Source: Paludibacter sp.
Lineage (GTDB): Bacteria > Bacteroidota > Bacteroidia > Bacteroidales > Paludibacteraceae
Length of the DNA stretch: 9,235 nt
Assembly: GCA_028705705.1 (NCBI GenBank)
Contig: JAQWCZ010000064.1
Coordinates: forward strand, 1-9,235
Reading direction: 5' to 3'
Below, piece by piece: positions 1-6,347 of this stretch (the first letter of the stretch is position 1; every line of letters starts with the position of its first letter). The notes beneath the pieces were generated by a model. The model had not been told where the DNA came from. It worked only from the letters and a program-made list of their open reading frames with translations, and did no database searches. The position numbers and the translations under genes are program-made.

Positions 1-906
1 ACCAATATAGATGTCCCTGATTTTCTCCCGGACAATGATGTAATTCGTGGTGATATAGCCGACTATGCGTTAGAAATTAGATGGTTTGATCAGCAGTTGA
101 ATAAAATTTTGAATATACTTGACAGTATTGGAGCATTAGAAAACACGCTGATTATTGTAACTTCAGACAATGGTATGGCTTTTCCTCGTGCAAAGGCAAA
201 TTGTTATGATGCAGGCATTCATGTTCCTTTGGCAATGAGTTGGAAAAATGTGATTCCGCACGGAAGAATAATAGATGAACATGTTTCTTTAGTTGATATT
301 GCATCTACGATATTGGATGCAGCAAATGTGGAGCCTGATAACATGCAACCCATTTCGGGAAAGAGTATGTTACCACAAATAAAAAGTACTCAGGACATAA
401 ATAAAAACAAGGTAGTATTGGCAGGTCGTGAACGTCATTCATCCTCGAGATATAACAATACGGGATATCCTCAGCGTGTAATTGTAACGAATGAATTTCT
501 CTACATTTATAATATGCATTCCGAACGATTTCCTGCAGGAGATCCGTTCTTTTGTGTTCCAAATGAATCCGATCTTTATAAAACAGGATATTTTGACATA
601 GATGCTAGCCCTACCAAAACTTTTTTAATTGAAAATGCAGGGAATAGCTCAATCACTCCTTATTTTCTATCAGCGATGGCTAAGCGACCTCAAGATGAAT
701 TGTACAATTTAAGAAATGATCCTCATTGTATGAAAAATTTAGCAAACGATGAAAAGTATTCGGCAAAACTCAAAGCGTTAAAAAAATTCTTGATAGAAAA
801 ACTTAAAGAAACGGGAGACACACGCTTTGTGGGCAACAATTCCGAAATATGGGAAACCTATCCACGTTTTTCAATAATTCGTGAATTTCCATTCCCTGTC
901 TATTGA
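1..906 (+). CDS. S1-family sulfatase, C-terminal part (5'-truncated by window edge)
   Basis: The reading frame is open from base 1 to a TGA at 904-906, giving 301 visible residues. The first in-frame ATG (position 97) lies inside the fold and is not a real start. The visible part begins with a stretch like VPDFLPDN, followed by the alkaline-phosphatase-like core. A TSDNG motif at visible residues 54-58 supplies the late Asp/Asn metal ligands. The following FPRAKANCYDAG segment contains a Lys (visible residue 65) where sulfatases keep a basic sulfate-contacting residue. The C-terminal subdomain has the usual ELYNLRNDP motif near residue 234. This layout resembles heparan N-sulfatase (SGSH)-like S1 enzymes, which also include bacterial sulfatases acting on other polysaccharides, so substrate and subfamily are inferred. 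The catalytic Cys/Ser (C/S-x-P-x-R), modified to formylglycine, and the signal peptide lie upstream and cannot be checked. It is likely a periplasmic exo-acting desulfation enzyme. It sits 21 bases before the GH105-like gene, probably in one operon. Confidence 0.9.
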   Translation, partial: TNIDVPDFLPDNDVIRGDIADYALEIRWFDQQLNKILNILDSIGALENTLIIVTSDNGMAFPRAKANCYDAGIHVPLAMSWKNVIPHGRIIDEHVSLVDIASTILDAANVEPDNMQPISGKSMLPQIKSTQDINKNKVVLAGRERHSSSRYNNTGYPQRVIVTNEFLYIYNMHSERFPAGDPFFCVPNESDLYKTGYFDIDASPTKTFLIENAGNSSITPYFLSAMAKRPQDELYNLRNDPHCMKNLANDEKYSAKLKALKKFLIEKLKETGDTRFVGNNSEIWETYPRFSIIREFPFPVY

Positions 907-927
907 ATATTATAAAACTGAACAATA

Positions 928-2310
928 ATGAAAAGATATTTGATCATAATCACTTTATTGATTAATACCAGTTTATTCGTTGCTCAACCACCAGAAAAAC
1001 ATCCTAAGTGGATTATGGACAATATGAAACAAATAAACGATGGCAATTCTGGATTGTACAATTTTTATTCGGATTATCCAATGCCCTATTATGTTCCAAC
1101 ATACGAAGATATATTGGAAAAGGTTATTCGTATTACCAAATTTCTTGAGAAAAGCACCTCAAAATCAGTTGTTGATGGCAAAACTGGCAAAACTATCACG
1201 AACTTAAAAGAGTTGAGTCCCGACTTCAACTTTGGAGAAACGGATTTTCGTCCCTATAATTATGAATGGGGTGTAACTTATGCTGGAATGATAAGACTTT
1301 ACCAAGTGACTGGCGATGAACGCTTCAAAGATTATTGTGTTCCTCGGATGCGTTTGCTCTACGACGTATTACCAACTGTTCAGAAATTTGCAAATCAAAA
1401 TCCAAACTACAGAGGAACACTTAACACGATAGTTCTTCCTCGTGAATTAGACCATGCCGGGTCTATCTGCGCAGCAATGATTCTTTGTTCGCGTGAAGGA
1501 ATTATAAATTTTTCGTTACGTCCCCACATCGATCATTTGATGGATTGGATTGTTAACAAACAACATCGACTGGATAATGGGACATTTGTTCGTGAGGTTC
1601 CGTATAAATATACTATATGGCTTGATGACATCTATATGAGTGTACCTGCGCTTGTACAAATGTATGCTCTCACGAAAGAAAATAAATATCTGGAAGATGC
1701 CATTAATCAAGTCATAAGGTTCACCGAAAAACTCTTTATACCGAAAAGGTCGCTGTTCATGCATAGTTATGTTACTACGATGGAAGTTCATCCTGCTTAT
1801 TTTTGGGGACGAGCAAATGGATGGGCAACACTGGCAATGAGCGAATTGTTAAACCTTTTACCAACTGAACATCCCAGATATCAGGAGGTCCTGGACATAT
1901 TCAAAAAACATTGTTGGGGACTTATCAACTGTCAAGCATCGAATGGAATGTGGCATCAATTACTTGACAGAAATGACTCTTACCTTGAGTCCTCTGCAAC
2001 TGCGATGTTTGTTTATGGATTAGCTAAAGGAGTTAATCGAGGCTGGCTTGATGAAAAAGTTTTTGGACCTCCTGCATTATTAGGTTGGAACGGGTTGTCA
2101 ACACAAATAAATAATACAGGACAAATCGAAAATGTTTGTGTGGGTACAGGTGTTGCATACGATGTGGGATATTACTATTTCAGACATGTACATCCATATA
2201 CTTCTCACGGATATGGCCCTGTCCTGTTGGCTGGAGCTGAAATATTGGAAATGATAAAAAATAAAAAGATTATACTAAATTCGTCGATAAATTTTTCGAC
2301 TGAAGATTAA
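928..2310 (+). CDS. Secreted GH88/GH105-type unsaturated uronyl hydrolase
   Basis: The product has 460 residues. Family members hydrolyse the 4,5-unsaturated glucuronyl or galacturonyl residue left at the non-reducing end by polysaccharide lyases. A signal peptide spans residues 1-19 (cleavage likely FVA/QPP). There is no lipobox Cys, so a soluble periplasmic enzyme is expected. The (alpha/alpha)6-barrel pattern is clear: YNYEWGVTYAGM near 111-121 followed by TGDERF; RELDHAG at 172-178; IWLDDIYMSVP around 230-240; WGRANGWA at 293-300; WHQLLDRNDSYLESS at 342-356; HGYGPVLLAGAE at 427-438. By position, Asp234 (second Asp of LDD) matches the general acid of GH88/GH105, and Asp175 may be the other conserved Asp. 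The roughly 110 residues before the first barrel motif are longer than in compact enzymes such as YteR (about 370 residues) and include a GKTGKTITN segment, as I recall from a clade of secreted GH105-type proteins. The ATG at 928 gives an intact signal peptide. The substrate is not determinable; a sulfatase neighbour suggests sulfated oligosaccharides. Confidence 0.9.
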   Translation: MKRYLIIITLLINTSLFVAQPPEKHPKWIMDNMKQINDGNSGLYNFYSDYPMPYYVPTYEDILEKVIRITKFLEKSTSKSVVDGKTGKTITNLKELSPDFNFGETDFRPYNYEWGVTYAGMIRLYQVTGDERFKDYCVPRMRLLYDVLPTVQKFANQNPNYRGTLNTIVLPRELDHAGSICAAMILCSREGIINFSLRPHIDHLMDWIVNKQHRLDNGTFVREVPYKYTIWLDDIYMSVPALVQMYALTKENKYLEDAINQVIRFTEKLFIPKRSLFMHSYVTTMEVHPAYFWGRANGWATLAMSELLNLLPTEHPRYQEVLDIFKKHCWGLINCQASNGMWHQLLDRNDSYLESSATAMFVYGLAKGVNRGWLDEKVFGPPALLGWNGLSTQINNTGQIENVCVGTGVAYDVGYYYFRHVHPYTSHGYGPVLLAGAEILEMIKNKKIILNSSINFSTED

Positions 2311-2347
2311 GTATAAATAAGAGTATTTTTCAAATAGTACAAATAAA

Positions 2348-5300
2348 ATGAAACAAATACATTTTATATTGTTAGGTATGTTTTTTCTTTCTTTTAGTGT
2401 TCAAAGTGCTAAGATTAAACACTTCAGTCAGGAAAACGGATTAAGTAGCAACAGAACATATAGTATTGTGCAAGATGAAATAGGTTTCATGTGGATTGGC
2501 ACAAAGAATGGCATAGACCGTTTTGATGGGCGTGTATTTAAATCTTATGAGCTTACCGACAAAAATGATGTAAAAATAGATTTGGCAGGGCGTATTAACA
2601 AAACACTGAAAGATGAATCCGGAAATCTTTGGGCTTTCTCAAATTTTGGAGCAGTTTTTATTTACAACAAACGTTCTGACATTTTTGAATTGAAGCTCAA
2701 TATGCTAGACCATATTTCAAATATGCTCCCTTATGTAAATGGAATTCTACCTATTGATCCTGATCACTTTTTTGTATTCGGCACATTTGGTCTCTGTTAT
2801 TATGATGCGGTTTTAGATAAATTTCAGGCAATAGAGGATTTTTCAAAAAGTAATGTTAGAGTATTCGAACAAATTAACGATTCAGTTTATACAATCAGTA
2901 TTGGCAATACGCTTAGTATTTTAGAAATCAAAATCTTGAAGGGAAAGGTAAATATTGAAATAAAACAATCAATTTCTTCTGTTGAACGAATTCAATGTAT
3001 AAATAGAACTACAAATAACAACTCACTGTTGATTGGTACAAATAGCGGAAAACTAATGATGTATAATATTCAAGAAAATTCGCTTGATGTGTATAATTTA
3101 GGGATAACAGGCCCCATTAGAAGCATTTTACTTTACAATAACTATTATTATTTATGTACCGAAAGTCAGGGAGTTTGTTACATTTCAGTGAATTTCACAT
3201 CCAGCATTACTGAACTTTTTTCTTTGAATGCCAAAACCGGTTTGGATGTAAACTCAATCAATCAATTATTCATTGAAGATAATAAATTTTGGGTAGTATC
3301 CTTCAATAAAGGTATATTTCTTATTGACAACAATCTTCCCGATTTTTTATATGTAAAATTTCCAGTTGATGATAACACTTTCTGGGGAAATTATGTAAAT
3401 AACATTTTGGAAGATCAGAGAAATAATATCTGGATGGGGACAGAAAATGGTTTAGTGTGTTTTGATACTACAAAAAAAAGATGGAAACATTTTCCTCTAT
3501 CAAATGGGATTAATGGAATTAGCCAATTCAACACCTTGAGTCTTGCTGAAGATGTCAATGGCAATATATGGGCTGGTGGAATTTTGGGTAGTCGATTTGC
3601 ATGTGTTGATAAAAATAGCGGTGAAATTATCAATGAATATGCTTTGCCTATGGACAAAAAAAGCACTCAGTCAGGTCGTGTCTATTATATATACAATGAC
3701 CCTGTTTCAAATGATTTATTTTTAGGAGGCAGCCAAAGTCTTTTCTCCCGCCTTTCCAATAAAGATAAAAAGTTGAAGAGTTACGACTTAAATTATGTAA
3801 ATTGTATTGAACGAAATAGTAAAGGATTACTTGTCGGAACATCAAATGGACTTTATCTGTTTGATGAAATAACAGGGCTATCCACTCGTATAGCCTTATC
3901 ATCTAAACCAACTCCTGTTAATCAATATGTAAACGTTATTTTCAGAGATTTCAAAGGCAATTTCTGGATTGGAACTGAAGGGGGATTGTTTTTGTTGAAT
4001 AAGGATCTTAAATTACTGAAATCTTATACAAAACGTTCAGGGTTACCATCCAACTGTATATATGGTATTTTAATCGATGGACGCAATAGAGTTTGGATTA
4101 GTTCCGATATGTCTTTGACCTGTCTAAACCCTACCAATGACGAAATAATCATTTTCAATTCTGAAGTTGGAATTGATGTTTCTCAGTTTTTCCCACGTTC
4201 TGCATATAAAACTCATGACGGAGACTTTCTGTTTGGAACGATTAATGGATTCATCCAATTCTCACCTGATAAAATTGATCGTATTCAGACTGTTAGTAAA
4301 ATAGTTTTTACTGACTTTATGATTGATTATCGTCATATTTCGCCCGAGACAAAAGGTTCCCCACTCTATGATTTAATAAACAATACAAACAAACTCGAAC
4401 TTCAATATAAGCAAAACACTTTTTCCATTTCTTTTTCGTCCATTAATTTTACCAATCCGTGGACTGAAATTTTTGAATGGCAGCTTGAGGGATATGACGA
4501 AAGCTGGATTAGAGATGACTTAACACACATAGCCCGTTATTCCAATGTCCCAAAAGGAAAATACACCTTTAAGGTACGCCTTCTAAATAAAGACAATCAG
4601 GCTGTAATTGCCCAAAAATCAATGGAAATTAAGATACAACCACCTTATTGGGCATCAGGATGGAGTTATTTTGTTTATTTTTCACTTTTGGTTTTGTTGG
4701 TTGGTTATGTTTTTAGTAAAATTAAAAAAAGGGAAGAACGAAAAAACACCTTCGAAAAAATTCAGTTTTTCTCCAATACAGCACACGAGCTCAAAACTCC
4801 AATTACATTGGTAAAAGGGCCACTGGCTAAGCTGAAAGAAATTTCAACGGGAGATGAAAAAGAAAAAAACCTAATACAGATGGCTTTGAACAATACGAAC
4901 AAGCTATATAATGTGGTTACACAAATTCTTGATTTTGAAAAAACTGATGCAGGTGAAACCAAATTATACCTTGAACCAACAGATATCAGCATTTACTTGA
5001 TGGAAAAAGTGGAGCAGTTTAAGCAAATGAGTGATGAGAAGAACATATCTTTAAATTTCAGACAAGAAACGAACACCTTAATAGTCTGGCTTGACGAAGA
5101 AAGAATGGATAAAATCATCAATAATCTTCTTTCAAATGCCATTAAATATACGTCAGAAAATGGGAAAGTAGAACTTGTTCTTAAAGCGAATGAAAGGTCG
5201 TGGTTGCTTGAGATAACTGACAGCGGTATAGGTATACCATCCCGATTTCAAAAAAACATTTTCGAACCATTTAAACGAGCTGATAATGTGACTTTAAGCA

Positions 5301-6280
5301 ATGCTTCAGGAACTGGCTTAGGCTTAATGATTACAAAAAAATTAGTTAATTTACATAATGGTACAATAAGTTTTAAAAGTGCATTAAACAAAGGAACATC
5401 ATTTTATATCTCAATTCCTATTCATTACTCTGCTTTCGATAAAGATAAATATATATTAGCCTCTTCCTCGCAGATTTACGAAACTGAAGCACAGAGTGAA
5501 ATAGTTGAAAATAATAAAAATGAATTAAAAAAGAAAATATTAGTTGTAGAGGACAACAACGATCTTAAAGAATTTATTAACCTGATCTTGTCCGAAAAAT
5601 ATGTCATAATTATGGCAGAAGATGGAGTAATTGCTTTAGAAAAACTAAAAAAAGTAGAACCTGATCTAATTATCTCAGATATAATGATGCCGAACATGGA
5701 TGGTTATGAATTGTGCCATCTAATCAAATCAAATAAAAACACATCACACATTCCTATCATTTTGCTTACGGCTTTAAGTGGTCAATCACATCAGTTGAAA
5801 GGTTATCAATTGGGAGCTGACAATTATATTGCAAAACCTTTCGACAACGAAATGCTTATACATACTGTTGAAAACACAATTGCTACTCGCGAAGCTTTGC
5901 GCCAGAACATAATGCATATGTTGAACTGTGAAACCAACGAAGAATTTGAAACAAATCCTCAAGATAAAAAATTTATTGACGAACTTGTTTCCATAATTAA
6001 CGCAAATCTCAATGATCCTTCATTTTCAATCAATGTATTGAGCCGTGAAATGGCAATGAGTCGTTCTTCATTATTTAACAAATTAAAACTCCTCACAGGT
6101 AAAAGTCCAAATGATTTTATTCGATTCATCCGATTGACACATGCTGCGAAAATTTTGAAAGAAAAGAATTACACTTCAATTGCAGATATTTCATTTTCAG
6201 TAGGTATAGGTGATGAGAAGTATTTTAGCACAGCTTTTAAAAAACAATTTGGAGTCAGTCCTAGTAAATATTATAAATAA
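2348..6280 (+). CDS. Hybrid two-component system regulator (HTCS), PUL activator
   Basis: This 1310-residue protein combines sensor, kinase, receiver and transcription factor in one inner-membrane chain. Residues 1-21 are a signal peptide/anchor. Residues of about 22-680 are a periplasmic beta-propeller sensor of Reg_prop repeats; the W-x-G/S blade signature recurs around Trp49, Trp95, Trp362, Trp408, Trp540 and Trp583. A Y_Y_Y domain follows (about 690-768, ending PPYW). A single membrane helix lies at about 772-793. The cytoplasmic part has HisKA with phospho-acceptor His813 (AHELKTP), an HATPase domain (N box with Asn926 and Asn930; DSGIGI at 958-963; GTGLGL at 988-993), a receiver domain with Glu1068/Asp1069, phospho-acceptor Asp1111, Thr1141 and Lys1163, and a C-terminal AraC-type double helix-turn-helix (about 1206-1310). 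All signalling residues I looked for are present, so it should be active. By family precedent the propeller binds an oligosaccharide from the target glycan and the AraC domain activates susC-like promoters. The gene lies 37 bases after the hydrolase and 67 bases before susC, all co-directional. Confidence 0.97.
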   Translation: MKQIHFILLGMFFLSFSVQSAKIKHFSQENGLSSNRTYSIVQDEIGFMWIGTKNGIDRFDGRVFKSYELTDKNDVKIDLAGRINKTLKDESGNLWAFSNFGAVFIYNKRSDIFELKLNMLDHISNMLPYVNGILPIDPDHFFVFGTFGLCYYDAVLDKFQAIEDFSKSNVRVFEQINDSVYTISIGNTLSILEIKILKGKVNIEIKQSISSVERIQCINRTTNNNSLLIGTNSGKLMMYNIQENSLDVYNLGITGPIRSILLYNNYYYLCTESQGVCYISVNFTSSITELFSLNAKTGLDVNSINQLFIEDNKFWVVSFNKGIFLIDNNLPDFLYVKFPVDDNTFWGNYVNNILEDQRNNIWMGTENGLVCFDTTKKRWKHFPLSNGINGISQFNTLSLAEDVNGNIWAGGILGSRFACVDKNSGEIINEYALPMDKKSTQSGRVYYIYNDPVSNDLFLGGSQSLFSRLSNKDKKLKSYDLNYVNCIERNSKGLLVGTSNGLYLFDEITGLSTRIALSSKPTPVNQYVNVIFRDFKGNFWIGTEGGLFLLNKDLKLLKSYTKRSGLPSNCIYGILIDGRNRVWISSDMSLTCLNPTNDEIIIFNSEVGIDVSQFFPRSAYKTHDGDFLFGTINGFIQFSPDKIDRIQTVSKIVFTDFMIDYRHISPETKGSPLYDLINNTNKLELQYKQNTFSISFSSINFTNPWTEIFEWQLEGYDESWIRDDLTHIARYSNVPKGKYTFKVRLLNKDNQAVIAQKSMEIKIQPPYWASGWSYFVYFSLLVLLVGYVFSKIKKREERKNTFEKIQFFSNTAHELKTPITLVKGPLAKLKEISTGDEKEKNLIQMALNNTNKLYNVVTQILDFEKTDAGETKLYLEPTDISIYLMEKVEQFKQMSDEKNISLNFRQETNTLIVWLDEERMDKIINNLLSNAIKYTSENGKVELVLKANERSWLLEITDSGIGIPSRFQKNIFEPFKRADNVTLSNASGTGLGLMITKKLVNLHNGTISFKSALNKGTSFYISIPIHYSAFDKDKYILASSSQIYETEAQSEIVENNKNELKKKILVVEDNNDLKEFINLILSEKYVIIMAEDGVIALEKLKKVEPDLIISDIMMPNMDGYELCHLIKSNKNTSHIPIILLTALSGQSHQLKGYQLGADNYIAKPFDNEMLIHTVENTIATREALRQNIMHMLNCETNEEFETNPQDKKFIDELVSIINANLNDPSFSINVLSREMAMSRSSLFNKLKLLTGKSPNDFIRFIRLTHAAKILKEKNYTSIADISFSVGIGDEKYFSTAFKKQFGVSPSKYYK

Positions 6281-6347
6281 AAGAATAAATACAAATTTAA
6301 ATATCGTAGTACCTAATGAAGTTATATCTAATTCAAAAAAAATCAAT
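6281..6347 (+). promoter_or_regulatory. Short A/T-rich gap before susC, possible HTCS-controlled region
   Basis: These 67 bases separate the regulator stop from the receptor start. HTCS proteins usually act just upstream of the susC-like gene, so an operator could lie here or in the end of the regulator gene. I see no good Bacteroidota promoter (TTTG, about 19 bases, TAnnTTTG), no clear direct repeat for an AraC-type site and no terminator hairpin. The bases before the ATG are A-rich without a Shine-Dalgarno sequence, which is normal for this phylum. An 11-codon open frame (6316-6351) overlaps the susC start. The regulatory role is inferred from position only. Confidence 0.25.

Noticed and set aside
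97..99. In-frame ATG as a start for the sulfatase
   Set aside because: The same frame is open to base 1 and the upstream residues (VPDFLPDN, ADYALEIRWFDQQ) are conserved sulfatase core, so the gene begins before the window.
2284..2300. Inverted repeat GTCGA...TCGAC as a terminator after the hydrolase gene
   Set aside because: The stem is only five base pairs, lies inside the coding region, and the nearest T-run is about 25 bases downstream, so it does not look like an intrinsic terminator.
2324..2331. TATTTTTC as a -7 element for the HTCS gene
   Set aside because: It matches TAnnTTTG in all but the last base, but there is no TTTG at the expected spacing upstream and such matches are common in A/T-rich gaps.
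6248..6279. TTTG at 6248-6251 with an A/T-rich box about 19 bases later as a susC promoter
   Set aside because: The downstream box keeps only the TA of TAnnTTTG and has just one match in the TTTG part, no better than chance in this A/T-rich DNA.
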